Below are positions 49,782 to 58,077 of a DNA stretch of 64,000 nucleotides, piece after piece (positions within the stretch are counted from its first letter, which is position 1; each line of letters starts with the position of its first letter). A model generated the notes under the pieces. The model made no database searches. It saw only the letters and a list, made by a program, of their open reading frames with translations, and was not told the DNA's origin. The stretch lies in the NCBI GenBank assembly GCA_964352815.1, contig CAYGTO010000004.1:81121-145120 (forward strand), read 5' to 3'. A program made the position numbers and the translations under genes. This stretch comes from CAYGTO01 sp964352815. Lineage in GTDB: Bacteria > Pseudomonadota > Alphaproteobacteria > Rickettsiales > UBA3002.

Positions 49782-51104
49782 ATGGACGAGTTTACACAGC
49801 GTCTCCAGCAGCTTGAAGGGGAAATTGGCCGCCTACAGCACCAATTGTCACAGCTCAATAGCGATCCGTCAGACACGATTCTTGCCGAGCTTGAGCAGCT
49901 TGCGGGGATGGATGCGAATGGCCAGGCCGCGCCAGTGCAGCCAGTTCAGAACGGTATGGGTGATACGCCGCCGCTGATTCCAAGCAAAGTCAATCTGACA
50001 ACAGAAGATTTTGTCCGTCAGTTGGAAGATTTCGGTCATATCCGTCCGCTTCTAGAAGATGATACGGTGACGGATATTCTGATTAACGGAACCGAAAATA
50101 TCTATGTTGAGCGCCACGGTAAGCTCGAACCCACGGAATATAGTTTTGAGAGCGAGGAAGTGATCATCACCCTCGCGCAAAAAATTGCGAATTTGGTCGG
50201 CCGTGAGATTGACCCACGCCGCCCGCTGGTTGATGCGCGCTTGCTCGATGGAAGCCGGGTGAATGTAATTGCGCCGCCGCTCGCGGTGGATGGCACATCG
50301 ATCTCGATTCGTAAATTCGCCAAGCAAACAATTACCCTCGATATTATGGGCCAGCAGGGCAATGTCTCGCCATCAATGGCTGAGTTCTTGAAGATTGTCG
50401 GGAAATGTAAGCTGAATATCATGATTTCGGGTGGAACGGGTTCCGGTAAAACGACATTGCTCAACGCGATCTCGCAGCATATTAGCGAAGATGAGCGGAT
50501 TGTGACCATTGAGGATGCAGCGGAATTACGCCTGCACCAGCCTCATGTCGTGCGTCTTGAGACCAAGCCAGCGGCGTTCGGCCGTACCGATGAAGAAGTC
50601 TCGATGCGCGATTTGGTGAAGAATGCCCTGAGGATGCGCCCTGACCGTATTCTGGTGGGTGAGGTACGCGCTGCGGAAGCCTTTGATATGATGCAGGCAA
50701 TGAATACGGGCCATGAAGGCTCGCTGACGACGATTCACGCCAACCACCCGCGCGACGCGCTATCACGTCTTGAGAATATGATCAATATGGCGAATTTGAA
50801 CCTGCCCAACAAAGCAGTGCGCCATCAGGTGACCTCAGCGATTCATCTGATTGTTCAGGTGAGCCGGATGCGCGATGGTCAGCGCCGTATTACCTATGTC
50901 TCTGAGATTGTTGGGATGGAGGGTGATACGATCACCATGCAGGATCTGTTCGTGTTCAAACCCAAGGGCGAAGATGATGATGGCAAGATTATCGGGAACT
51001 TCGAATGGACCGGGATTTTGCCTCGCTTTATCCGCCGTGTCGCCTATTATGGTGAATATGAACATTTATCCGAATGTTTGGGTGTCAAACTACCGAAATT
51101 GTAA
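49782..51104 (+). CDS. cpaF: CpaF/TadA-type secretion ATPase, isolated
   Basis: Hexameric ATPase that powers Flp/Tad pilus assembly. After an N-terminal coiled coil (QRLQQLEGEIGRLQHQLSQL) come the N-domain (IRPLLEDDTVTDILINGTENIYVERHGKLE), Walker A SGGTGSGKTTLLNAIS, the Asp box (IVTIEDAAELRL), Walker B RPDRILVGEVRAAE and the His box GSLTTIHANHP. It is 440 residues. No other tad/cpa genes are in the window, so it may serve a pilus encoded elsewhere or another CpaF role. Confidence 0.88.
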   Translation: MDEFTQRLQQLEGEIGRLQHQLSQLNSDPSDTILAELEQLAGMDANGQAAPVQPVQNGMGDTPPLIPSKVNLTTEDFVRQLEDFGHIRPLLEDDTVTDILINGTENIYVERHGKLEPTEYSFESEEVIITLAQKIANLVGREIDPRRPLVDARLLDGSRVNVIAPPLAVDGTSISIRKFAKQTITLDIMGQQGNVSPSMAEFLKIVGKCKLNIMISGGTGSGKTTLLNAISQHISEDERIVTIEDAAELRLHQPHVVRLETKPAAFGRTDEEVSMRDLVKNALRMRPDRILVGEVRAAEAFDMMQAMNTGHEGSLTTIHANHPRDALSRLENMINMANLNLPNKAVRHQVTSAIHLIVQVSRMRDGQRRITYVSEIVGMEGDTITMQDLFVFKPKGEDDDGKIIGNFEWTGILPRFIRRVAYYGEYEHLSECLGVKLPKL

Positions 51105-51210
51105 GATTTTCTAGCCAATCTGTGGCTAAAAACGTTCTTCCCCTTTACCCTTGCGCTTGCAGGGTTATAAGCCCATATTAATTAATGGAATAACAACAAG
51201 GAGCAATCTG

Positions 51211-51792
51211 ATGGAAATCAATGTCTCAGGTAAGCAAGTGGAGCTTGGCGACGCGCTACAGGCGCATATCGATAATCGGCTGCATGAGGGCGTAAAGAAA
51301 TACCTCGATAAGGTGAATCAGGTCTATGTCGTTGTGTCAAAGGAAGGCCACCAATTCCGCGCAGATATTCATGCGAATATTGGGACGCATGAGCATATTG
51401 CGATTAATGGCCGCGGGCAGAATGATGATGTCTATGCGGCGTTTGATGAGGCATGTGAGAAGATTGAGAAGCAGCTGCGTCGCTATAAGCGTCGTTTGAA
51501 AGACCATCATGCGAAGGAGACGGTCGATCGCCTTCCGGCGCGTGATTACGTCATATCGATCGATGATTCGAAGGAAGATGAGCCTAGCGATGATGCGCCG
51601 CTCATTATTGCGGAGAATGCGATGCATATCGAGACATTGACCGTGAGTGAAGCGGTCATGCGGATGGATTTAGCCGATATTCCTGCCTATATGTTCTATA
51701 ACGCCAAAAATGGCCGCGTGAACATGGTGTATCGTCGCCCAGATGGTAATATTTCGTGGGTGGACCCGGAACGCGCTGAGCAGGCAGCATAA
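51211..51792 (+). CDS. hpf: ribosome hibernation promoting factor, long form
   Basis: Binds 30S and dimerises ribosomes in stationary phase. The N-terminal S30AE domain (MEINVSGKQVELGDALQAHI ... DDVYAAFDEACEKIEKQLRRYKRRLKDHH) is joined by an acidic linker to the C-terminal dimerisation domain (VMRMDLADIPAYMFYNAKNGRVNMVYRRPDGNISWVDP). AAGGAG precedes the ATG at 51211. It is 193 residues, the long form usual in alphaproteobacteria. Confidence 0.94.
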   Translation: MEINVSGKQVELGDALQAHIDNRLHEGVKKYLDKVNQVYVVVSKEGHQFRADIHANIGTHEHIAINGRGQNDDVYAAFDEACEKIEKQLRRYKRRLKDHHAKETVDRLPARDYVISIDDSKEDEPSDDAPLIIAENAMHIETLTVSEAVMRMDLADIPAYMFYNAKNGRVNMVYRRPDGNISWVDPERAEQAA

Positions 51793-51885
51793 GAAAAACA
51801 GGCCAAAACGGCCAGAATGATCGGTGAGTGATCGTTGAAACCAATTATTAACCAGTCTATGGTAAACCTACCATAGGGTGTGCCT

Positions 51886-52338
51886 ATGAATATTTCAGAA
51901 ATAATCAAAAAAGACGATGTGCTGCTTAGTGTGGAAGCAAGCTGCACTAAACAGGCGTTTTGTGACCTATCAGAACATATCTGTGAGAAGCATGGTTTGC
52001 CGCAGCGTGCAATGTTTGACGCGCTGATTATGCGTGAGAAGCTCGGTAGCACGTGCGTGGGTGAAGGGGTGTCGATTCCTCATGCAAGGGTGAAAAATAT
52101 TCCGCAGATGATCGGCGTGTTTGCGCGGCTCAACCAACCCATTAATATGGATGCGCTGGATGAACGTCCGATTGACCTAATGCTGATGCTAATTGCCCCC
52201 GAAGATGATCAATCTGAGCATATGAAAGCACTGGCGCGTATTTCGCGGATTCTTCGCGACGAGGGGAACCGGCGGGTACTCCGAGAAGCGGAATCGCGCG
52301 ATGAGATGTATTCCGTTCTTATTTCTCATGATAATTAA
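51886..52338 (+). CDS. ptsN: nitrogen-regulatory PTS component EIIA-Ntr
   Basis: Regulatory phosphocarrier downstream of HPr/NPr. The active-site His lies in GEGVSIPHARVKN (residue 65). The remainder is the family fold, with IGVFARLNQPINMDALDERPIDLMLMLIAPED. It is 150 residues. The ATG at 51886 is used rather than the GTG at 51880. It is near rpoN and hpf as usual and overlaps hprK. Confidence 0.94.
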   Translation: MNISEIIKKDDVLLSVEASCTKQAFCDLSEHICEKHGLPQRAMFDALIMREKLGSTCVGEGVSIPHARVKNIPQMIGVFARLNQPINMDALDERPIDLMLMLIAPEDDQSEHMKALARISRILRDEGNRRVLREAESRDEMYSVLISHDN

Positions 52339-52786
52339 GATGTTACGCAAGAAACCTCCGCAAGATACCACGCAGCTCCATGGCACGGCGGTGAAGGTGA
52401 ATGGCGAAGGGGTGTTATTGCTTGGTGAGTCTGGCTGCGGCAAATCCGATTTAGCGCTACGCTTGCTTGATCGTGGTCATCAGTTGATTGCGGATGATGT
52501 GGTATTGCTTAAGCTTGAGAAGGGCGTATTATTGGCGCGCCCGGCGGAAGCCATCGAGAAGACGATTGAATGCCGTGGGATCGGGCTGATAGAGGTAGCA
52601 TCTATTGGTGCAACACCGATTTCACTGTTGATCCGCCTTGTGGACGCAGACAGCGTGCCCAGGCTTCCTGAGTTTGAAACGGAATCGCTATTAGGCCTAA
52701 CAGTCCGCCGACTTTATCTCTGCGCTTATGAGGTTTCTGCGCCACTGAAAGTCGAGTATGCGGTTGCACAGAATGATGGGTTCTGA
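52328..52786 (+). CDS. hprK: HPr kinase/phosphorylase, short alphaproteobacterial form
   Basis: Phosphorylates the regulatory serine of HPr. Only the C-terminal catalytic domain is present: LLLGESGCGKSDLALRLLDRGH (P-loop), LIADDVVLL, and the IECRGIGLIEV signature. It is about 152 residues, lacking the N-terminal domain of Gram-positive HprK, as is normal in this class. The start is either the ATG at 52328, overlapping ptsN, or that at 52340. Confidence 0.92.
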   Translation: MIIKMLRKKPPQDTTQLHGTAVKVNGEGVLLLGESGCGKSDLALRLLDRGHQLIADDVVLLKLEKGVLLARPAEAIEKTIECRGIGLIEVASIGATPISLLIRLVDADSVPRLPEFETESLLGLTVRRLYLCAYEVSAPLKVEYAVAQNDGF

Positions 52787-52860
52787 TGCGTCGTGCTTGT
52801 GGAGGGTAGGGCGTATTTTAGTTGCTTTTCACACTCGAAATTGATTCAGTGCCGTTCATT

Positions 52861-53268
52861 ATGGTTGGTATTGTTATTGTCACACACGGAAATCTCGCGC
52901 GCGAGCTAATGAACGTCGCGGAGCATGTCGTCGGTAAGCAAGAACGGATGATACCGATCTGCATTGCCCCTGATGATGATATGGAAAAGTGTCGTCAGTC
53001 GATTCTTGATGCGGCGCGCAAGGTAGATCGCGGAAGAGGGACGGTGATCATGACTGACATGTTCGGTGGCACGCCTTCAAATCTTGCGATTTCGATTATG
53101 GAACATGGTGATTACGAAGTGATTGCCGGGGTGAACTTGCCCGCGCTGATCAAGCTTGTCACGATCCGCTACGATGTTCCCATGTACGAGGCGGCGCTTC
53201 AGGCGCAAGAGTCAGGTCGGAAATATATCAATGTTGCCAGTAACTTGCTGAAAAGCAAGGCATCGTAG
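52861..53268 (+). CDS. PTS EIIA component of the mannose type
   Basis: A stand-alone EIIA-Man domain. The phosphorylated His is H9 in MVGIVIVTHGNLA; TVIMTDMFGGTPSNLAISIM and VIAGVNLPALIKLV complete the fold. No EIIB, EIIC or EIID genes are close, so it is a regulatory component of a PTS-Ntr-type cascade. The ATG at 52861 is used. It is 135 residues. Confidence 0.92.
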   Translation: MVGIVIVTHGNLARELMNVAEHVVGKQERMIPICIAPDDDMEKCRQSILDAARKVDRGRGTVIMTDMFGGTPSNLAISIMEHGDYEVIAGVNLPALIKLVTIRYDVPMYEAALQAQESGRKYINVASNLLKSKAS

Positions 53269-53280
53269 GTAGAGGTGCAC

Positions 53281-53586
53281 ATGCCAGTGATCAACTCACG
53301 GCTTCACATTGAAAACCAAAAAGGGCTGCATGCACGTCCGGCCTCACAATTCGTCACCTGCGCGAATCAGTTCACCTCAAATATTCATGTGCGCGGCTGT
53401 GACCTTGATGAAAGCGAAGAGGAAATCCTCTCTCGGCCCCATGTGGTAGGCGGGTCTATTTTGGGCTTACTTACGCTTGGCGCGGAGTATGGAACCTATC
53501 TGCATGTGCATATCGAGGGCGATGATGCAGAAAAAGCAATGAAAGCACTAGCAGAATTGCTTGCATCGAAATTTGGTGAAGAATAG
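53281..53586 (+). CDS. ptsH: phosphocarrier protein HPr with extra loop
   Basis: Central phosphocarrier. The EI-dependent site is H17 in KGLHARPAS; the HprK site is probably S59 in GGSILGLLTLGA. About a dozen residues (CDLDESEEEILSRPHV) are inserted before this serine compared with the usual S46 spacing, making an acidic loop near the regulatory site. It is 101 residues. It is the last gene of the ptsN-hprK-EIIA-ptsH series; EI is not in the window. Confidence 0.92.
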   Translation: MPVINSRLHIENQKGLHARPASQFVTCANQFTSNIHVRGCDLDESEEEILSRPHVVGGSILGLLTLGAEYGTYLHVHIEGDDAEKAMKALAELLASKFGEE

Positions 53587-53646
53587 GGTTAGATCCATGA
53601 AATATCGGCCTATTTTGCGTGGTTGATCGTCGACAGTGTGCCAATC

Positions 53647-53678
53647 TTTTGATATTCTTAACACTTGTCGCATAGAAT
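53647..53678 (+). promoter_or_regulatory. CtrA-type promoter of divK
   Basis: TTTT-GATATTC-TTAA (53647-53661) is a partial CtrA box (six of eight fixed bases) and TAGAAT (53673-53678) lies 11 nt downstream, as at 28301 and 49718. DivK acts on CtrA activity, so this would make a feedback connection. Confidence 0.5.
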
Positions 53679-53759
53679 AGACACAAGACGTAATGAGTGA
53701 GCTTGCGCAGCGCACAAAATTAGGCATAATGCATACACAATGGGTTGGCTGAGGTTGAT

Positions 53760-54146
53760 ATGAGTAGACGAATTTTAATCGTCGAAGATAACGATCTGAA
53801 TTTAAAACTTTTTCGTGATATTCTCGCGGCCAATGGCTATGAGGTGGTCGAAACCAAAGAAGGCCACCAGGCGATGGCTCTTACCAAAGAGCATATGCCT
53901 GACCTGATTCTGATGGATATTCAGCTGCCCGAAATTTCTGGATTAGAGATTACCAAACTGATCAAGGCGGATGAATCGATCGCGCATATTCCGATCATTG
54001 CCGTGACCGCGTTTGCGATGAAAGATGATGAGGAGCGTATTTTGCGCGCGGGCTGTGAAGCCTATCTCTCAAAACCGATCTCGATAGACCAATTAATCTC
54101 CACCATTAGCCAGCTCTTAAGCGCCCCCCAAGAGGCAAACGCATGA
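53760..54146 (+). CDS. divK: single-domain response regulator DivK
   Basis: Cell-cycle regulator acting on DivL/CckA/CtrA. It is a receiver domain only: LIVEDNDLNLKLFRDILAANGY, phosphoacceptor D53 in LILMDIQLPEISG, and Lys in AYLSKPI. It is 128 residues. The ATG at 53760 is used. The final ATGA overlaps the pleD start, so the two are translationally coupled. Confidence 0.93.
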   Translation: MSRRILIVEDNDLNLKLFRDILAANGYEVVETKEGHQAMALTKEHMPDLILMDIQLPEISGLEITKLIKADESIAHIPIIAVTAFAMKDDEERILRAGCEAYLSKPISIDQLISTISQLLSAPQEANA

Positions 54147-55900
54147 CCGGCCTGATTCTTGTTGTTGATGATGTGCCTGCCAATGTTAAGCTTCTTGAAG
54201 CGAAGCTTAACAATGAATATTACGATGTGATCACGGCGAATGATGGCTACAAGTGCATCGAGCTTGCGAAAGAGCATATGCCAGATTTGATCCTGCTCGA
54301 TGTGATGATGCCAGGAATGGATGGGTTCACCACCTGTCAGGAACTTAAAAAAGATAAAGATGTTTCGCATATTCCGGTGGTGATGGTAACCGCGCTGAGT
54401 GATCCGTCAGACCGGGTGCAGGGGCTAGAGTCGGGCGCCGATGATTTTATCACCAAGCCAATCAATGATACGGCGCTGTTCGCGCGGGTGCGCTCGCTCA
54501 TTCGTATCAAAGTGTTGATTGATGAGCTGCGTTTGCGTGACCAATCCGGCGCGCAGATGGGCGCGATGGCGGATGATGAAGAAGGCGGCTTCAACGTTGA
54601 TGTGAGCGGTGCAACGGTGTTGGTGATCGATGATGATGCGGTGTCCTCAAAGCGCATGCAGGAGCGGCTGAGTGAGAATTACAAGGTGAGCATGTGCGCG
54701 GATGCGCAGACTGCCCTGGATAAGGTGCGCTCAGAAGATATCGATTTGATTGTCGTAAGCACGACGATGCTTGATGTTGATGGGCTACGCTTATCGACGC
54801 AAATTAAAGCGATTGAAGATGCGCGGAATGTTCCGATCATCATGATGGTGGACGAAGATGATGAACGACTTATGCTCAAAGGGCTTGAACTTGGCATCAA
54901 TGATTATTTGACTCTGCCAGTGGATTACAACGAAATGGCGGCGCGGGTGAAGACACAAATTCGCCGTAAGAAATTCCAAGATGCGTTGCGCGCGAATTAT
55001 GAAGAAAGCGTATCAATGGCAATCACAGATGGTTTGACCAAGCTCTATAACCGCCATTATTTTGATACGCATGTGGTGAATGTGGTGCGTAAATCACAGC
55101 AGAACCATAAGCCACTTTCCCTCGCGATCATGGATATGGATCATTTTAAATCGGTGAATGATGATTACGGTCATGATGTCGGTGACGAAGTGTTGCGCCA
55201 ACTTGCTGGACTGATTGTGCAAGCAACGCGGAGTGCAGATCTGACTGCACGTTTCGGCGGCGAAGAGTTTGTGGTGCTGATGCCGGAAACCGATTTACAT
55301 AACGCAATTGAAGTCTCGGACCGGATTCGTAAAACCATTGAAGATCACGAGTTTAAGGTGCCGCATGAGATCGGTGTTTTGAAGAAAACCATCAGTATTG
55401 GTGTAGCAAATTTAGAAGAGTATGACACGCCGGAAAGCTTGCTCAAAAAGGCGGACACGAATTTGTATGAGGCGAAACATGGTGGTCGTAACCGTGTAGT
55501 CCCAGACTTAGAACACGCAGGCGAGTACAAGGTCAAGGCACAGAAAGAGCGCGAAGAATTTATTGCAAATATTGCGAATAAAAATAGGGAAACGGAAGCA
55601 GATAGGGCTCCTGCACCTCAAGCCCCGCAGCGTATTGAACTTGGAGGCGGAGAAGAGGCTGCGACCACTGGTGGGCCCACGATTCCAACGCTTGACGAAT
55701 TCTATAAAGAAAAACCTGCTGCGACGGTGGCCACTCAACTTAGCACTAGTCCTACGGGACCGCAGCCCGCCGAACAAAAGAGTGGAAAGTTGGTAGAAGG
55801 CAAACTCAACTATATCGACCCATCAAAACTCGACCGTCCGCCGATCGAGCTTGAGCTTGATTTGCCATCCACCAAGGATGAGAAGAAGGAAAGCTTCTAG
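54143..55900 (+). CDS. pleD: diguanylate cyclase response regulator PleD
   Basis: REC-REC-GGDEF protein making c-di-GMP during polar development. REC1 has D53 (LILLDVMMPGMDG) and K in FITKPIND. REC2 lacks the acceptor Asp (LIVVSTTMLDVDG), as expected of an adaptor domain. The GGDEF domain has an RSAD I-site (363-366) and a GGEEF active site (372-376). A Pro/Lys-rich tail of about 120 residues (460-585) is extra relative to Caulobacter PleD. The stop shares bases with the convergent xthA stop. Confidence 0.94.
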   Translation: MTGLILVVDDVPANVKLLEAKLNNEYYDVITANDGYKCIELAKEHMPDLILLDVMMPGMDGFTTCQELKKDKDVSHIPVVMVTALSDPSDRVQGLESGADDFITKPINDTALFARVRSLIRIKVLIDELRLRDQSGAQMGAMADDEEGGFNVDVSGATVLVIDDDAVSSKRMQERLSENYKVSMCADAQTALDKVRSEDIDLIVVSTTMLDVDGLRLSTQIKAIEDARNVPIIMMVDEDDERLMLKGLELGINDYLTLPVDYNEMAARVKTQIRRKKFQDALRANYEESVSMAITDGLTKLYNRHYFDTHVVNVVRKSQQNHKPLSLAIMDMDHFKSVNDDYGHDVGDEVLRQLAGLIVQATRSADLTARFGGEEFVVLMPETDLHNAIEVSDRIRKTIEDHEFKVPHEIGVLKKTISIGVANLEEYDTPESLLKKADTNLYEAKHGGRNRVVPDLEHAGEYKVKAQKEREEFIANIANKNRETEADRAPAPQAPQRIELGGGEEAATTGGPTIPTLDEFYKEKPAATVATQLSTSPTGPQPAEQKSGKLVEGKLNYIDPSKLDRPPIELELDLPSTKDEKKESF

Positions 55901-56691
55901 AAACGAAATTCACCAATCACGGGCGCATGGTCGGATGGCTTTTCTTTGCTGCGCGGCGCTTCGTCTATCACGGCTTTTTCAATCGTATCCATTGCTTGTG
56001 CGTTACACAGTAGATGATCAATTCGCAACCCTTTGCCGCTCTGATACGCGCCAGCGCGGTAATCCCACCAGCTAAACCGCTCGAGGTTTGGGTTCATGAC
56101 GCGCCACGCATCATAGTAGCCAAGGTTGGTCAAGCGGCGGAGGGCAGCGCGCTCATCGGGGTGATAGCAGACGCTGCCATCGAGTTTCGTATGGTCATAG
56201 ACATCTTCAGGGGCAGGGGAAACGTTGTAGTCACCGCCAATGACCACCGCTTCTTCATAGGAAAGTAGCTGCGCCAAATGCTCGCGAAGACGTTCAAAGA
56301 ACCGAAGTTTATAGGCAAATTTGTCGGAACCGACTTCCTGTCCGTTTGGCACATAGACTGATGCGACGCGCACCGCGTTATTATTGGGAAGTGAGACAAT
56401 TGCTTCCACATAGCGCGCCTGTTCATCGCTCTCATCGCCTGGCAGAGTGCGCTCTTCCACATCGAGAGGATGTTTCGAGAGGATCGCGACGCCATTGTAG
56501 GTTTTTTGTCCCACGATAGCGCAATTATAGCCAAGCTCTTCAATCTCCATGCGCGGGAAGGCTTCTTCGACGCATTTAAGCTCCTGCAAGCACACAATAT
56601 CGGTGCTGGAAGAACGTAGCCAATCGGTAACATGGCTCAGGCGTGCTTTAATGGAATTGACGTTCCAGGTCGCAATGGAGAGTGAAGTCAT
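55897..56691 (-). CDS. xthA: exodeoxyribonuclease III
   Basis: AP endonuclease/3' exonuclease of base excision repair. Signature pieces: SIATWNVNSIKARL, VCLQELKC, VASVYVPNGQEVGSDKFAYKLRF, VVIGGDYNVSP, RIDHLLCN and the terminal PSDHAPVIGEF with catalytic His. It is 264 residues. The start codon at 56691 overlaps the stop of the upstream ParE-like toxin gene (TCAT on the plus strand), so translation is probably coupled to the toxin-antitoxin genes. Confidence 0.95.
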   Translation of the reverse strand: MTSLSIATWNVNSIKARLSHVTDWLRSSSTDIVCLQELKCVEEAFPRMEIEELGYNCAIVGQKTYNGVAILSKHPLDVEERTLPGDESDEQARYVEAIVSLPNNNAVRVASVYVPNGQEVGSDKFAYKLRFFERLREHLAQLLSYEEAVVIGGDYNVSPAPEDVYDHTKLDGSVCYHPDERAALRRLTNLGYYDAWRVMNPNLERFSWWDYRAGAYQSGKGLRIDHLLCNAQAMDTIEKAVIDEAPRSKEKPSDHAPVIGEFRF

Positions 56692-56990
56692 GGTTGAAAT
56701 ACTCGTTGTTTGGTTTCGTCTGGTGTTTGGCGTGCGTGCAAACATCCAATCACAAATACCGCATTATCCTTACCCATGTAATATAATGTATGGCGAAATT
56801 GTCTAAGAGGGGCACGCCGAATCGGCTCGAAAAGATATTGATAGGATGTTGGATTCAGTGAGATCAGCTTTTTTGATAACGCAATATCATCAAGAAACCG
56901 ACTTCCTAATCCCCGTTGTTCCGCTTCATACCACTGGTAGGCATGCTTTATGTCTTCGATTGCATCGGGAAGGAATGTAACCGGCGTCAT
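56688..56990 (-). CDS. RelE/ParE-family toxin
   Basis: A 100-residue protein with the ParE outline: FLPDAIEDIKHAYQWYEAEQRGLGSRFLDDI, then a strand pair with YLFEPIRRAPLRQFRHTLYYMGKDNAVFVIGCLHARQTP. ParE toxins act on gyrase and RelE toxins on mRNA; which applies here cannot be told. The gene is 5 nt after its likely antitoxin and overlaps the xthA start codon by 3 nt. Confidence 0.87.
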   Translation of the reverse strand: MTPVTFLPDAIEDIKHAYQWYEAEQRGLGSRFLDDIALSKKLISLNPTSYQYLFEPIRRAPLRQFRHTLYYMGKDNAVFVIGCLHARQTPDETKQRVFQP

Positions 56991-56995
56991 CAGAA

Positions 56996-57223
56996 TTATG
57001 AATTGTCGGCTTCTATTTCAGCACGCAAGGCGGAAAAGGAGAGAGAATCATCTTTTTGGGAGTCAAAACGCGCTAACCGTTCTTCTAATAACTGCTTATG
57101 CCAGTCGCTTACGGTGCATAGCTCCGGGTTATCCAGTTGTTGAGAGAGGTTATCTTGCAGCGCTGCCATGAGTAAGAGTTGGTCATCAATGCTGCTGTTT
57201 TTGATAATGTCATGAATGTTCAT
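56996..57223 (-). CDS. addiction-module antitoxin (CHP02574-like)
   Basis: A 75-residue protein with LPxDDQ-type start IIKNSSIDDQLLLMAALQDNLS, a helical middle (SDWHKQLLEERLARFDSQKDD) and an acidic tail. This is typical of the putative addiction-module component family paired with RelE/ParE toxins. It precedes the toxin gene by 5 nt in the same direction. No DNA-binding domain is evident. Confidence 0.8.
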   Translation of the reverse strand: MNIHDIIKNSSIDDQLLLMAALQDNLSQQLDNPELCTVSDWHKQLLEERLARFDSQKDDSLSFSALRAEIEADNS

Positions 57224-57247
57224 ATCTACCTACATAATCATTGAGTA

Positions 57248-57592
57248 TCAGACCGCAAAACTATTGCCGCAGCCACAAGAAGAGGTCGCGTTCGGGTTTT
57301 TAATCACGAAGGCGGCGCCGGCGAGCGATTCTTCATAGTCGACTTGTGAGCCGCCAAGAAATTCGAGCGACATTGCATCGCATACGACTTTGGCGCCGTC
57401 TTTTTCAAACAGTTTTTCATCTTCTTTCAGCCCACCATTGGTGAGCACGCCCTCAGTGAATTCGAAACGATACTGAAAGCCACTGCAGCCACCGCCATCC
57501 ACAGCGACACGAAGCACCGTGCCTTCCGGCTCGGTGGTCAGCAGGTGGGCAATACGCTTTGCGGCGCTATCAGAGATTTGTAGTTCAGTCAT
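57248..57592 (-). CDS. erpA: iron-sulfur cluster insertion protein ErpA
   Basis: A-type carrier delivering Fe-S clusters to apoproteins. The three conserved cysteines are present: VDGGGCSGFQY and the C-terminal SSCGCGN. The strand pattern (KVVCDAMSLEFLGGSQVDYEESLAGAAFVIKNPNA) is canonical. It is 114 residues. In alphaproteobacteria it commonly lies near dgt, as here. Confidence 0.93.
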   Translation of the reverse strand: MTELQISDSAAKRIAHLLTTEPEGTVLRVAVDGGGCSGFQYRFEFTEGVLTNGGLKEDEKLFEKDGAKVVCDAMSLEFLGGSQVDYEESLAGAAFVIKNPNATSSCGCGNSFAV

Positions 57593-57634
57593 ATATCTAA
57601 TTTAAGGCAGATGTGACGGTTTTTAAAGGGCTAA

Positions 57635-58048
57635 TTATCTGTCCCGATGGATGACGCCTTTTGGTAACGTCGGCAATGAATAGTGAGGAGGCTCAATATC
57701 GCTAAGGCCGCCTCGCGCACTATCGAGCATATATGAAGGGACCTCTTCTTTTTCAGCCTTCTCAATACCTTGGATAATAACAGCACGAGTCTCTAATTGC
57801 TTTATCGCGTAATATGCTTCAGGGGCACAGTTCTTTCGTGCTTTTGTTACGCGAGTTTCAATTTCCTTAAGCTTATCTTGATAGGCTTTATCAAGCGCTT
57901 CTACTGTCGTTTTGAAGTTAGCGGCATGCTGTTCTAGGCCTTGTCTATATGTGGATGAATTTATTAGATTGTTCAGTGAACGATAGCGTCCTTCAAGGTT
58001 TTGCCATTTCATATGTTCAGGCGAGCCTACAGTGCATGTGTTTGTCAT
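57635..58048 (-). CDS. unknown 137-residue helical protein, Pho-box controlled
   Basis: Not recognised. It is highly charged and probably mostly coiled-coil (residues 20-95, e.g. ALDKAYQDKLKEIETRVTKARKN), with a Pro/Tyr-containing tail (SDIEPPHYSLPTLPKG). It has no signal peptide or membrane segment. AAGG lies 8 nt before the ATG. A well-formed Pho box and -10 lie upstream, overlapping the start of the divergent dgt. Confidence 0.65.
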   Translation of the reverse strand: MTNTCTVGSPEHMKWQNLEGRYRSLNNLINSSTYRQGLEQHAANFKTTVEALDKAYQDKLKEIETRVTKARKNCAPEAYYAIKQLETRAVIIQGIEKAEKEEVPSYMLDSARGGLSDIEPPHYSLPTLPKGVIHRDR

Positions 58049-58077
58049 AAGTCGAACCTTGCAGTTTAATTGAGACT

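Noticed and set aside
51109..51126. Terminator after cpaF
   Set aside because: TAGCCA-ATCTG-TGGCTA is a good hairpin but is followed by A residues, not T, on the plus strand.
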